Below are positions 17,745 to 27,261 of a stretch of DNA of 64,000 nucleotides, one piece after another. The notes beneath the pieces are model-generated. The model ran no database searches. It saw only the letters and a list, made by a program, of their open reading frames with translations, and was not told the DNA's origin. Every line of letters begins with the position of its first letter. Position 1 is the first letter of the stretch. Position numbers and translations under genes: made by a program. Origin of the DNA: an uncultured Caryophanales bacterium (GTDB lineage Bacteria > Bacillota_I > Bacilli_A > RFN20 > CAG-449); NCBI GenBank assembly GCA_945873815.1, contig CAMCEE010000004.1:62001-126000 (forward strand), in the 5' to 3' direction.

Positions 17745-19567
17745 TAAATTCCCGTCCTTTTAAACATCTTTTCAATATCGTATTTCGAAAAATGAATAAT
17801 TGTTGGTCTACCATGAGGACAAGTAGTTGGATTTTCACACATAAATAGATCGTTCAATAAATCATTCATCTCTACAAGCGATAATCTATCATTCGCTTTA
17901 ATACTAGCTTTACATGCCATAGTGGCAATTACATGTTTTCTAAGAATACTGATATCAATTTTATCCTTTAATAACACTTGTGTTATCAATTCTTCTAAAT
18001 ATACTCCTTCATCAATTTCCTTCATAAATGCAGGTAGTTTAAATACTCTTAACGCGTTCGCTCCAAATAATTCACATTCAATACCAATGGATTTCAATAA
18101 ATCAAATCTATTTTCTGTGAGTTTCATTATATCGCTCGGATTAAGATTTATCACATATGGAATCAATGGTTCAACTACATTGATATTCTTATTTAACTCA
18201 CGATCAAATTTCTCATAATTGATTCTTTCATTTGCTGCATGTTGATCAACGATATACATTCCGTTATCACCTTGGCAAATAATATATGTATTATGAATTT
18301 GACCAATCGGAATAAGATTAGGCTTTTGATATCTTTTCTCTTCTATTTTTTCTTCTATTGTTGTTTCCACATTTTTAGAAACTTCTTCATCAAAAGATGA
18401 AAAATCTAACGGAATTTCCTCCACTTTATTTTCACTTGTTGGACGAATAATTTCCGCCTCTTTTAGATCCATCGAATCATCTTCTAATAAAAGGGAAATA
18501 CTTTCCTTTTGAGAAGAAGAAATAGGAGAGTCATTTGTATTTACATTATCTATTTTTGAAAAGCTAGGCACGGAAGCAATTGGTTTTAATTGAATAAGAG
18601 ATGACTTAATCATCTTATTAATTCCATCACACATTCTATCTTCATTTGATAAACGAACCTCTTTCTTGCTCGGATGAACATTTACATCAACTAAAGAATG
18701 TTCAACGTTAATCTTTAAAACGACAAACGGATATTTAGTATTAAAAATAAAATCACCATACGCTTCAATTATTGCTTTTTGCGCTTTAGGTAAATATACA
18801 TTTCTTTCATTTAAAATGGTTATCATATAATATCTAGTTGATTTAGCAATCTCTGGTAATCCAATATATCCTTCAATTTGATAATCAAATTCCTCTATAT
18901 GAACTTTTTTCATCTTTCTTGCAACTTCATTAGAATATATACGAGCAATAACCTCTAAAAGATCACCTCTTCCCGTCGTTGAAAAAGATAATTTATCATC
19001 AATATAAAAGTCAAAAGCGATATCGCATCTTGATAAGGCAAGACGTTGCATTACTTCAAGTGAATTTGCATTTTCCGTCACATCCGTTTTTAAAAATTTT
19101 AATCTAACAGGAGTATTATAAAACAATTCCTCTATTATAAATGTCGTGCCTTTTCTTGCTGCACAATCTTCAACTGTCATATTATCGTTTTCGATTACAA
19201 CTTTTGTTCCAGATACACTACCATCACTTGTAATCATCGTTACTTTAGAAACAGATGAAATAGATGGCAAAGCTTCACCTCTAAATCCCATCGTTTTTAT
19301 CCTAAATAAATCGCGTTCCGATTTTAATTTACTAGATGCGTGTCTTTTAAAGGCAACAACTGCATCTTCCTTATCCATTCCACTTCCATCATCTTTAACG
19401 ATGATTTTCTTTCTTCCCGCCTCATATATTCTAACTTCAATATGTTTTGAACCAGCATCGATAGAATTTTCCACTAATTCTTTAATCACAGATGAAGGTC
19501 TTTCGATAACTTCACCAGCTGCAATCATATTTGCAAGATGAGAATCCATTACACTTATTTTTGCCAT
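17744..19567 (-). CDS. mutL: DNA mismatch repair protein MutL
   Basis: Dimeric GHKL ATPase that links MutS recognition of mismatches to strand incision. The 607 residues are full length. The N-terminal ATPase has ELVENSIDAGS, DDGSGMD and GFRGEALPSIS. A disordered acidic linker spans about 335-420. The C-terminal dimerisation domain contains VDQHAANERINYE, the DQHAx2Ex4E endonuclease motif, so this MutL should nick DNA as in organisms without MutH. It begins one base after mutS and overlaps miaA by one base. Confidence 0.96.
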   Translation of the reverse strand: MAKISVMDSHLANMIAAGEVIERPSSVIKELVENSIDAGSKHIEVRIYEAGRKKIIVKDDGSGMDKEDAVVAFKRHASSKLKSERDLFRIKTMGFRGEALPSISSVSKVTMITSDGSVSGTKVVIENDNMTVEDCAARKGTTFIIEELFYNTPVRLKFLKTDVTENANSLEVMQRLALSRCDIAFDFYIDDKLSFSTTGRGDLLEVIARIYSNEVARKMKKVHIEEFDYQIEGYIGLPEIAKSTRYYMITILNERNVYLPKAQKAIIEAYGDFIFNTKYPFVVLKINVEHSLVDVNVHPSKKEVRLSNEDRMCDGINKMIKSSLIQLKPIASVPSFSKIDNVNTNDSPISSSQKESISLLLEDDSMDLKEAEIIRPTSENKVEEIPLDFSSFDEEVSKNVETTIEEKIEEKRYQKPNLIPIGQIHNTYIICQGDNGMYIVDQHAANERINYEKFDRELNKNINVVEPLIPYVINLNPSDIMKLTENRFDLLKSIGIECELFGANALRVFKLPAFMKEIDEGVYLEELITQVLLKDKIDISILRKHVIATMACKASIKANDRLSLVEMNDLLNDLFMCENPTTCPHGRPTIIHFSKYDIEKMFKRTGI

Positions 19568-19568
19568 A

Positions 19569-22097
19569 TTATTTTACCCCCATCTTACGTTTTAATTCAT
19601 AAAGATAATTCAATGCTTCAAGAGGAGACATCGATAAAGGATCCATTTTTTTCAATTCCTCAATAAGTGCCTCGTTTTTATCCTCTTTCTTTTCAATCAC
19701 ATTATCATTAATCGTAACTTTCTCCTTAGTAAGATCAACTAAAATCTCATTTGCACGCTTAAGCAATTCATCAGGAAGATGAGCTAATCTTGCAACATTG
19801 ATACCATATGATTTTCCCATAGCCCCTTCTTCTACTTTATAAAGTAAAGTGATTTCTTCATCATTTTCCTTTACCGCAACATGAATGTTTTTCACCATAG
19901 GAAGAATACCAGTAATCGAAGTTATCTCATGATAATGAGTGGAAAAAAGAGTTTTTGCTCTTATATTTGTTGCTATATATTCTAAAATCGCTTCTGCAAG
20001 AGCCATTCCATCAAATGTTGCAGTACCTCTACCGATTTCATCAAAAATCAATAATGAAGAACTAGTTGCATGACGTAAAGCATAATTCGTCTCTGACATC
20101 TCCACCATAAAAGTAGATTGACCAGAAACTAAATCATCGCTAGCCCCAATACGAGTAAAAATTTGATCAAAAACCATCAAATTCGCTGATTCTGCAGGTA
20201 CAAATGAACCAAGTTGAGCCATAATCACAATAAGAGCAAATTGACGCATATACGTTGATTTTCCACCCATATTTGGACCTGTAATAATCAAGATATCCGT
20301 ATCTTTATCTAGCAAGATATCATTAGGAACATATGTTGCATTTGGCGTTACTTTTTCAATTACAGGATGTCTACCTTTAATGATTTCTACTTTTCTATTT
20401 TCATTGAAGGTTGGTTTTACGTAATGTTCATTAACGCTAACTTCTGCAAAAGAAATTAAAACATCAATATAAGAAACTAAGCTTGCAAGAGTTTGCAATT
20501 TTTCTGTATAAGTTGCAATATGCTTTCTCAACGATTGAAACATTTCATATTCAAGAGCATTACGACGATCATCCGCAGATAAAATCATTTGTTCTTTTTC
20601 TTTTAATTCTTGCGTAATAAATCTTTCTGAATTAATCGTCGTTTGTTTTCTTTCATATCCCCACGAAGGGTCTATTTTATCAAGATTTGATTTAGTGATT
20701 TCAATATAATAACCAAATATTTTATTATATCCCACCTTAAGAGTAGGAATATTTGTCTTTTCTCTTTCTTGTGCTTCAAGAGAAGAAACCCATTCCTTCC
20801 CTCCTTTACTCATCGAAATGATCTCATCTAGAGTATCATTATAGCCCATTTTGAAAATGCCACCTTCTTTTACAGTGATAGGAGCATCTTCAGAAATCGC
20901 TCTTTCTAATAAATCCGCGACTTCCTTGAAGTCGTATTCAATTCCAGGAAGCGAATTAATCTTATTATTATTCAATGCTTTCAAATCTTCTAAAAGTTTA
21001 GGAACAATCATCAATGAGTTTTTCAATTGCAAAAAATCTCTACCATTCGCAGATCCAAAATTGATTTTAGAAACTAATCTTTCAATATCATATATATCTT
21101 TTAAGTCTCTAATTAGATCATCTCTTAACAAGAAATTATCTATAAGTGATTCAACTATTCCTTGACGAGCAATAATCTCCTCTAAATCCGTTAATGGCTT
21201 AACAATCCACTTCTTTAATAATCTCGATCCCATATTTGTTTGAGTGTGATCTAAAAGCCAAAATAAAGATCCATATGTTTCATCGCTTCTAATAGTTCTA
21301 ACTAATTCAAGATTAGTTCTTGAAAAAGAATCGATTTGCATTGCAGTATTTGCTCTTAAGACTTTGCATTCTTGCATATAATCAAGACTATTCTTTTGAG
21401 TATCTTTCAAATAATTATATAATCTAACAACATTTTTTCTTTGTTCTAAATCAAAAACGTTAGATAAAACATATTCGTGTTCTATTTCCGGATTATTATC
21501 ATTCTCATATGAGACTAATACGTTCTTTCTATTTCTCAATGTCATTAAATCCTTCGCATTAAATTGCGTAGAAACAACGATTTCTTTAATTGATAGATTA
21601 TCAATTTCACTCATGACACTTTCAAGGTCTTTTTCTAAATTTTCAACATAGATTTCACCAGTAGAAACATCCGCGTATGAAAATACGTAATAATTAGAAG
21701 TAACATCTAAACATCCAATATAGTTATTATCTTTCGATTTCATATCAATAACTGCACCAGGAGTTATTATTTGTATTACATCTCTTTCAACAATTCCTTT
21801 AGCAAGGCTAGGATCTTCAAGTTGTTCAACAATTCCAACTTTGAATCCTTTTTTAATAAGTTTATCGATATACGAAGAAACTGCATGATGAGGAACTCCA
21901 CACATTGGAACTCTTTCTTCCACTCCTGCAGATTTACCAGTCAATACTAATTGTAACGCTTTAGAAGCCACAACTGCGTCCTCAAAGAACATCTCATAAA
22001 AATCTCCCACACGATAAAGGATGATTGTATCAGGATTTTTTTCCTTAACTTGTAAATATTGCTTTATCATTGGTGAATACTCTTTTTGTTTTGCCAT
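19569..22097 (-). CDS. mutS: DNA mismatch recognition protein MutS
   Basis: Mismatch-binding ATPase that starts DNA mismatch repair. Domain order: N-terminal mismatch-binding domain with GDFYEMFFEDA, connector, long clamp helices and a C-terminal ATPase with Walker A TGPNMGGKS, Walker B LLIFDEIGRGT and FSTHYHE. I place the start at 22097 (MAKQKEY, 842 residues), since GGCAGTGAG precedes it while the upstream in-frame ATG has no ribosome-binding site. It lies between cotE and mutL, exactly as in Bacillus subtilis. It is probably cotranscribed with mutL and miaA. Confidence 0.96.
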   Translation of the reverse strand: MAKQKEYSPMIKQYLQVKEKNPDTIILYRVGDFYEMFFEDAVVASKALQLVLTGKSAGVEERVPMCGVPHHAVSSYIDKLIKKGFKVGIVEQLEDPSLAKGIVERDVIQIITPGAVIDMKSKDNNYIGCLDVTSNYYVFSYADVSTGEIYVENLEKDLESVMSEIDNLSIKEIVVSTQFNAKDLMTLRNRKNVLVSYENDNNPEIEHEYVLSNVFDLEQRKNVVRLYNYLKDTQKNSLDYMQECKVLRANTAMQIDSFSRTNLELVRTIRSDETYGSLFWLLDHTQTNMGSRLLKKWIVKPLTDLEEIIARQGIVESLIDNFLLRDDLIRDLKDIYDIERLVSKINFGSANGRDFLQLKNSLMIVPKLLEDLKALNNNKINSLPGIEYDFKEVADLLERAISEDAPITVKEGGIFKMGYNDTLDEIISMSKGGKEWVSSLEAQEREKTNIPTLKVGYNKIFGYYIEITKSNLDKIDPSWGYERKQTTINSERFITQELKEKEQMILSADDRRNALEYEMFQSLRKHIATYTEKLQTLASLVSYIDVLISFAEVSVNEHYVKPTFNENRKVEIIKGRHPVIEKVTPNATYVPNDILLDKDTDILIITGPNMGGKSTYMRQFALIVIMAQLGSFVPAESANLMVFDQIFTRIGASDDLVSGQSTFMVEMSETNYALRHATSSSLLIFDEIGRGTATFDGMALAEAILEYIATNIRAKTLFSTHYHEITSITGILPMVKNIHVAVKENDEEITLLYKVEEGAMGKSYGINVARLAHLPDELLKRANEILVDLTKEKVTINDNVIEKKEDKNEALIEELKKMDPLSMSPLEALNYLYELKRKMGVK

Positions 22098-22167
22098 AAA
22101 ATTCTCACTGCCTTCGTATTTCATTATATCAAAAAAAAGTATTATGGGTAGAGATAATTATAAATAA

Positions 22168-22686
22168 TTATTCTTTGGATTTATCTACCAAATAATTCGG
22201 ATTTACATTCATAATAATCTCATCTTCTAACGATAATTCTTCCCTATAATTCGTACACTCCACATTAATGAGAGCTTCTTTAAATTCATTGATTATAAAT
22301 GAACTTTCAATTCTTAATTCAATAGTCTTATCTTCCTTCAATTCCATCGATAAACAATATGGATATTTTTCAACAAGAACCTTATATGAAATATCATTAT
22401 CAAACGCTAATTCTTCCTTACAAATCATTTTTACTTTTTCATCAAAGCTAATAATTTCATTATACACATTTGTCTTTTGATCATTATTGCATGCATACCA
22501 AAGTTGAATTTCATAGGATCCAAAAATATATACATCATCTCCTCTTTTTTCCACCTTATAATCAAGATTAATGATCCAACAACCTAAAACCTTACTAATA
22601 TCATTTGAAACAAATATTTTCTTATCAAGAATTGAATGAATCTTTCCTCTTGACGATAAAGTTTTTGCAATTATCTCTTTATTCAT
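22168..22686 (-). CDS. cotE: CotE-like outer spore coat morphogenetic protein
   Basis: Probable homologue of CotE, which in Bacillus subtilis assembles the outer coat around the forespore. The 172-residue product aligns by eye with CotE: EIIAKTLSSRG near the N-terminus against EIITKAVVAKG, then LGCWIINLDYKVEK against LGGWIINHKYDAEK, then a YEIQLWY stretch. It ends in NVNPNYLVD, matching the NPEFLVG end of CotE. The acidic C-terminal stretch is shorter here. Position between ricA and mutS is the same as in Bacillus. The start at 22686 follows seven T and a hairpin holding its GGAGGAGG. CotE is a Bacilli coat protein, so it indicates sporulation or its remnant. Confidence rests on similarity plus perfect synteny. 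Confidence 0.87.
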   Translation of the reverse strand: MNKEIIAKTLSSRGKIHSILDKKIFVSNDISKVLGCWIINLDYKVEKRGDDVYIFGSYEIQLWYACNNDQKTNVYNEIISFDEKVKMICKEELAFDNDISYKVLVEKYPYCLSMELKEDKTIELRIESSFIINEFKEALINVECTNYREELSLEDEIIMNVNPNYLVDKSKE

Positions 22687-22721
22687 AAAAAAAGCCTCCT
22701 CCATAAATATATGAAGAAAGC
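22687..22721 (-). promoter_or_regulatory. Hairpin-U7-AUG element before cotE
   Basis: On the minus strand GCTTTCTTCATA (22710-22721) pairs along 12 positions, with G-U pairs, with TATGGAGGAGGC (22694-22705) around a 4-base loop. Seven T follow, then the cotE ATG. The hairpin begins 6 bases after the ricA stop. The 3' arm is the cotE Shine-Dalgarno. Confidence 0.6.
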
Positions 22722-22727
22722 ATAAAA

Positions 22728-23039
22728 TTATTTAAGTTTATCTTTTAGCTCGTTTAATAAATAATCAACTTCATCTTTTAAAACATAATAATTCACAATT
22801 AGAGGATGATTATCATATTCCATTTTCAATTCATTATACTTATCTTTATTTGATTCATATAGATTAGTTCCTAAAGATAAAGCCATTTCCTTTTGCGATT
22901 TTTTTAATCTTTCTCTAAGAGAAATAATCTCATCATCTTCCTCTATTTGCTTTTTTAATAATAGAAATTGCTTAATTGATGGTTCTTTTAAAAACTCATC
23001 GATGAAGGAATCAATCTTATTCTTTAATTCACTATCCAT
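22728..23039 (-). CDS. ricA: YlbF/YmcA family protein, RicA
   Basis: Small helical protein of the YlbF/YmcA family. In Bacillus subtilis YmcA (RicA), YlbF and YaaT form a complex that directs RNase Y cleavage of specific mRNAs and affects sporulation, biofilm and competence. The 103 residues are almost all helix, with charged heptad-like stretches (LKNKIDSFIDEFLKE, LRERLKKSQKEMA). I choose the ATG at 23039 after GGGTGAAG; a GTG at 23051 is possible. It overlaps miaB by 8 bases. Gene order miaB-ricA-cotE matches Bacillus, which supports RicA over its paralogue YlbF. RNase Y is encoded only a few genes upstream. Confidence 0.86.
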   Translation of the reverse strand: MDSELKNKIDSFIDEFLKEPSIKQFLLLKKQIEEDDEIISLRERLKKSQKEMALSLGTNLYESNKDKYNELKMEYDNHPLIVNYYVLKDEVDYLLNELKDKLK

Positions 23040-24477
23040 CAACTTCTTCACCCTTTAAATAATAAGTAGTTGCGTCGATTATTTTTACGTTAACAATCTT
23101 ACCAATATGGTCAGGATTTCCCGTAAAATTAACAAGTTTATTAGTATCTGTATACCCCGATAAAATATTAGAATCTTTTTTAGATAATCCATCAACTAAA
23201 ACAGATACGGTTTTACCGATATATGCATCTGATTTTGCTTTAAAATCAATTGCAAGTGTATCAACTAAACGTTTAAATCTTTCTTTTTTTACGCTCATTG
23301 GAGTTAAGTCTTCAATTCTAGATGCAGGAGTTCCAATTCGAGGCGAATAAATGAAAGTAAAGGCGAAATCGTAATGAACGTATTTAACTACATCAAGAGT
23401 TTTTTCAAAATCTTCATCGCTTTCATTTGGGAATCCAACAATTATATCAGTCGTAATAGCAACATTAGGTACGATTTCTCTTAATCTATCAACGAGTGCA
23501 CAATATTCTTCACTAGAATATCGTCTACCCATCTTTTTTAAAATATCACTGCTACCAGATTGAAGTGGCAAATGGATTGCAGGCATGATGTTCTTATTAT
23601 TTGCGATTGCCTTAAACATTTCCTCGGTAAAATCCCATGGGTGAGAAGTTGTAAATCTTAATCTTGGTACCCCAAGTTTTGCAACGCTATCAAGAAGATC
23701 TGCAAAAGTAGATCCATCATCTAAGTCCTTCGCATATGCATTAACGTTTTGTCCAACAAGAGTGATTTCTTGATATCCTTGTTTTACTAGTTCTTCACAT
23801 TCCTTCATGATATCTTCTTTTTTTCTTGAACGTTGTTTTCCTCTTGTATATGGGACGATACAATACGTACAGAATTTATCACATCCATACATGATGTTAA
23901 CAAAAGCTTTATATTTATCTTCTCTATGACAAGGGAGATTTTCAATTACTTCCCCTTCTTTTGAATATACTTCAATTAATCTTTGATTTTTTTCCAAAGA
24001 TTCATTAATAAGAGTCGGTAAACGATTAATATTATGGGTTCCGAAAATAATATCGACTTGACGATATGTTTCCTTTAATATTTTGACGATATGTGGTTCT
24101 TGTGTCATACATCCACATACTGCAATTATTGAATTCGGATTCTTATTTTTTAATGCTTTTAATGAGCCGATCTCACCAAAAACTTTATCTTCCGCATTTT
24201 CTCTAATTGCACATGTATTAAGTATCACTACGTCCGCGTCAAAAGGATCATCAACTGGTGCAAATCCAATCTCAATTAAAATTCCTTCTATAGTTTGACT
24301 ATCTAAAACATTTGCTTGACATCCATAAGTTCTAATAAAATATTTTCTTCCTTTTGCATGTTCTCTTAATGAAGAAGGGATGATTAGATTTTCTCTAACG
24401 AATTCAATCTTTTCTCTTTTTCTTTGTGCTGCTTGTCTTAAATCTGGACTTGCTTTAATTACTGTTTTCTTACCCAT
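23032..24477 (-). CDS. miaB: tRNA-2-methylthio-N6-dimethylallyladenosine synthase
   Basis: Radical SAM methylthiotransferase that converts i6A37 to ms2i6A37 after MiaA has acted. The 481 residues are full length. The N-terminal UPF0004 domain has cysteines in TYGCQANV, NTCAIRENAED and CGCMTQE for the auxiliary cluster. The radical SAM CxxxCxxC is CDKFCTYC at about residues 195-202. A C-terminal TRAM domain (VNFTGNPDHIGKIVNVKI) ends the protein. The start follows AGTAGG and six T. With MiaA in the same window, the complete modification is expected. Confidence 0.96.
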   Translation of the reverse strand: MGKKTVIKASPDLRQAAQRKREKIEFVRENLIIPSSLREHAKGRKYFIRTYGCQANVLDSQTIEGILIEIGFAPVDDPFDADVVILNTCAIRENAEDKVFGEIGSLKALKNKNPNSIIAVCGCMTQEPHIVKILKETYRQVDIIFGTHNINRLPTLINESLEKNQRLIEVYSKEGEVIENLPCHREDKYKAFVNIMYGCDKFCTYCIVPYTRGKQRSRKKEDIMKECEELVKQGYQEITLVGQNVNAYAKDLDDGSTFADLLDSVAKLGVPRLRFTTSHPWDFTEEMFKAIANNKNIMPAIHLPLQSGSSDILKKMGRRYSSEEYCALVDRLREIVPNVAITTDIIVGFPNESDEDFEKTLDVVKYVHYDFAFTFIYSPRIGTPASRIEDLTPMSVKKERFKRLVDTLAIDFKAKSDAYIGKTVSVLVDGLSKKDSNILSGYTDTNKLVNFTGNPDHIGKIVNVKIIDATTYYLKGEEVDG

Positions 24478-24491
24478 AAAAAACCTACTTT

Positions 24492-24755
24492 CTATTTACG
24501 TTCTATCTTTAATTTCATTGCAGTTTTTTCTTTTCCGTCAATAATAATCTCTTTAAAACTAGGAATAATCGTAAAATCAATACCTGATGGAATAAGGAAG
24601 CCTCTTGCGATTGCAAGTGCCTTTATCGATTGATTTAATGCTCCTGCTCCTACAGTTGCAACCTCCAATGAATTTTGCTCTCTAAGAATGTTACTTATTG
24701 CACCTGCAACACGAGATACATTCGATGAAGATGCTACTTTAATTTGTTGTATCAT
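24492..24755 (-). CDS. spoVS: Stage V sporulation protein S
   Basis: Small Alba-like nucleic-acid-binding protein that in Bacillus subtilis influences septation and coat assembly during sporulation. The 87-residue product closely matches SpoVS: KVASSSNVSRVAGAI, then VGAGALNQSIKALAIARGF in the middle and IPSGIDFTIIPSF later. I choose the ATG at 24755 after AAAGGAGAAAAAAACT; the longer frame would add an unrelated hydrophobic stretch. It lies between ymdB and miaB as in Bacillus. SpoVS also occurs in some non-sporulating bacteria, so alone it does not prove sporulation. Confidence 0.94.
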   Translation of the reverse strand: MIQQIKVASSSNVSRVAGAISNILREQNSLEVATVGAGALNQSIKALAIARGFLIPSGIDFTIIPSFKEIIIDGKEKTAMKLKIERK

Positions 24756-24798
24756 AGTTTTTTTCTCCTTTATCAAACTTATGATAAAAAAAACAAAA

Positions 24799-25590
24799 TT
24801 AGTATTCACCTTCTTCTAATACCATATAAATTGGTCTAATATTTATACACTCATATGTCTTATCATCAAAAGATAATAAGCATGCAGAAAATAATCCACT
24901 TCCATCTTCTTTGATTTCAAATACGGTCGGAGTTCCAGTCCATGTTCTTGTTACAACATCTTCTTTTTTTACTCCTAATATACTATCATATGGACCACAC
25001 ATACCAACATCAGATATATAAGCAGTTCCATTGCTTAGTATTCGATAATCGCGAGTTTGAACATGAGTATGAGTTCCAAGTACAGCAGAAACTCTTCCAT
25101 CAAAACCGCATGCTAGGGCATATTTCTCTCCTGTTGCTTCCGCGTGAAAATCTACAATATGAATATCTGAATCATCATTTTCAATAATATCGTTCAAAGC
25201 ATCAAACGGATTATCCACATCAAGTGACATATATACTCTACCAAGCAAATTCGTTACTCTTATTTTCACTCCATTACAATCATATACATTAGTTCCTACG
25301 CCTGGGATAGATTTATGTAAATTTTGTGGTCTCAATATATTTTCGTACGTATCTAAATAATTAAATATCTCTTTTTTGGCCGCATAATGATTACCAAGAG
25401 TGATAACATCAATACCTGAATCCAACAATTCATTGAAATGTGCCTCAGTTAATCCTTTTCCATGAGTTGCATTCTCTCCATTTGCAATAATAAAATCAAT
25501 CGCATTTTCGCTTGTGATTTTCTCAATCATACTATAAACGATATCTCTTCCTATTTTTCCTACTATATCACCTATGAATAATACGTTCAT
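24799..25590 (-). CDS. ymdB: YmdB family calcineurin-like phosphodiesterase
   Basis: Metallophosphoesterase that in Bacillus hydrolyses cyclic mononucleotides and affects motile versus biofilm cell fate. The 263 residues match the family (264 in Bacillus subtilis). Metal-binding motifs appear in order: FIGDIVG at the N-terminus, ANGENATHGKG, LGNHY, DFHAEATGEK and GTHTHVQTRD. The GNH motif is followed by YAAKKEI instead of the commoner TWDKKEI, a small divergence away from the ligand. The start has GGAGGTGG. It follows rny after a hairpin, keeping the rny-ymdB-spoVS order of Bacillus. Confidence 0.93.
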   Translation of the reverse strand: MNVLFIGDIVGKIGRDIVYSMIEKITSENAIDFIIANGENATHGKGLTEAHFNELLDSGIDVITLGNHYAAKKEIFNYLDTYENILRPQNLHKSIPGVGTNVYDCNGVKIRVTNLLGRVYMSLDVDNPFDALNDIIENDDSDIHIVDFHAEATGEKYALACGFDGRVSAVLGTHTHVQTRDYRILSNGTAYISDVGMCGPYDSILGVKKEDVVTRTWTGTPTVFEIKEDGSGLFSACLLSFDDKTYECINIRPIYMVLEEGEY

Positions 25591-25613
25591 AAATCCACCT
25601 CCTTAATAGTGTT

Positions 25614-25638
25614 AAAGAGACCTATTTGAGGTCTCTTT
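25614..25638 (-). terminator. Strong hairpin between rny and ymdB without a U-tract
   Basis: AAAGAGACCT and AGGTCTCTTT form a perfect 10-base stem with a 5-base loop, 9 bases after the rny stop. Only TTTAACAC follows on the minus strand, so termination may be partial. It may instead protect the rny 3' end or be a processing site within an rny-ymdB transcript. Confidence 0.6.
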
Positions 25639-25647
25639 CTAAATATA

Positions 25648-27261
25648 CTATTTTGCAGTTTCAGTTGCTCTAACTTCACGAATAACAGAAACTTTGATTT
25701 GACCAGGATATGTCATTTCATTTTCAATCTTATCTTTGATATCACGAGCCAATTTATAAGCTTGCATATCATTGATCTTTTCAGGAACTACCATAACTCT
25801 AACTTCACGTCCTGATTGCATTGCAAAGGATGATTGAACACCTTCAAATGATTTACATACTTCCTCAAGTTTTTCAATTCTTTGAATATAATTCTCTAAC
25901 GTTTCACTACGAGCACCAGGTCTAGCAGCAGAAAGAGTATCTGCAGCTGCGACAAGATGAGAAATAATATTATTTGCTTCTACATCACCATGGTGAGATT
26001 CAATAGAATTAATAACAACATCAGGTTCGCCATATTTCTTAGCTAATTTTACACCGATTTCAACGTGTGAACCTTCCATTTCAAAATCAGTTGCTTTACC
26101 AATATCGTGTAATAGACCTGCACGTTTTGCCAAATTTTGATCTAATCCTAATTCTGAAGCCATAATGCCAGTCAAATATGCAACTTGCAATGAATGGTCT
26201 AATACATTTTGTCCGAATGATGTTCTATATTTTAACCTACCGACGTAATCTAATAAATCTTTATTAATTCTTGGTAATCCTAACTTAAATGCTGCATTAA
26301 TACCTGCTTCATGAACAGTCTTTTGAACATCTTGTTTTGCTTTTTCAACAACTTCTTCAATTCTTCCAGGTTGAATACGTCCATCTTTTATCAAATATTC
26401 AAGTGCAAGTCTTGCTGTTTCTCTTCTAATAGGATCGAAACAAGATACAGTTATTACTTCTGGAGTGTCATCAATAATAATATCGACACCAGTTAATTGT
26501 TCAATTGTTCTAATATTTCTTCCTTCTCTTCCGATGATTCTTCCCTTCATTTCATCAGAAGGTAATGCAACTGCAGAAATAGTCTTTTCCGAAATAACTT
26601 CTTGAGAGTACTTATCAATTGCAAGACCGATAATATTTCTTGCTTTATCTTCTGCAATTTCTTTTGCTTCATCTTCTTGTTGTTTAATAAAAGAAGCCAT
26701 CTCTAATTTTGTCTTTTCTTCAACACGTTTGAAAATTTCCGCTTTTGCTTGTTCACAGCTCATATTTGCAATCTTTTCTAAGATGTGATCGATGGAATCC
26801 ATTTTCTCTTGAACTTCTTTTTCTTTCTTTTCAATGCCATCAATACGAGCTTGTAATGAATCTGCTTTATTTTCAATTTGTTTTTCTCTTTCAATAAGCG
26901 CAGTATCACGACGATCGATATTTTGTTCTCTTTGATTTACCTTGTTCTCACGAGCAGCAAGTTCTGATTTTCTATCTCTTATCTCTTGTTCTGCTTCATG
27001 TTTGAATTGTTGAGCATTTGCTCTTCCTTCTTGTTCTGCTTTTCTGATAATTGAATCAACTTTTGCTTCTGCATCATCAATTATTTTCTTAGCTTTAATC
27101 TCTGCTTCAGAAACTAATTTCTTCGCTTTATTTGTTGCATTTTCTTCCTCATTGGATGCTTTTATTTTCAATAGTAAATAAGTAATGACTGCAGCAATAG
27201 CTGAACCACCTAAAAATAATCCAATGCAAAGAGCAACTAGTCCTCCTACTGGGATTGTCAT
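25648..27261 (-). CDS. rny: Ribonuclease Y
   Basis: Membrane-anchored endoribonuclease that starts mRNA decay in Firmicutes. The 537 residues show all domains: one membrane segment (about 7-30), a long charged coiled coil (about 40-200), a KH domain with [15 protein letters not shown] and an HD domain with LLHDIGKA. The start follows AAAGGAGATCAATACT. A leader of about 150 bases with several hairpins precedes it. Downstream are ymdB and, after spoVS and miaB, ricA, whose product is a known specificity factor for RNase Y in Bacillus subtilis. Confidence 0.97.
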   Translation of the reverse strand: MTIPVGGLVALCIGLFLGGSAIAAVITYLLLKIKASNEEENATNKAKKLVSEAEIKAKKIIDDAEAKVDSIIRKAEQEGRANAQQFKHEAEQEIRDRKSELAARENKVNQREQNIDRRDTALIEREKQIENKADSLQARIDGIEKKEKEVQEKMDSIDHILEKIANMSCEQAKAEIFKRVEEKTKLEMASFIKQQEDEAKEIAEDKARNIIGLAIDKYSQEVISEKTISAVALPSDEMKGRIIGREGRNIRTIEQLTGVDIIIDDTPEVITVSCFDPIRRETARLALEYLIKDGRIQPGRIEEVVEKAKQDVQKTVHEAGINAAFKLGLPRINKDLLDYVGRLKYRTSFGQNVLDHSLQVAYLTGIMASELGLDQNLAKRAGLLHDIGKATDFEMEGSHVEIGVKLAKKYGEPDVVINSIESHHGDVEANNIISHLVAAADTLSAARPGARSETLENYIQRIEKLEEVCKSFEGVQSSFAMQSGREVRVMVVPEKINDMQAYKLARDIKDKIENEMTYPGQIKVSVIREVRATETAK

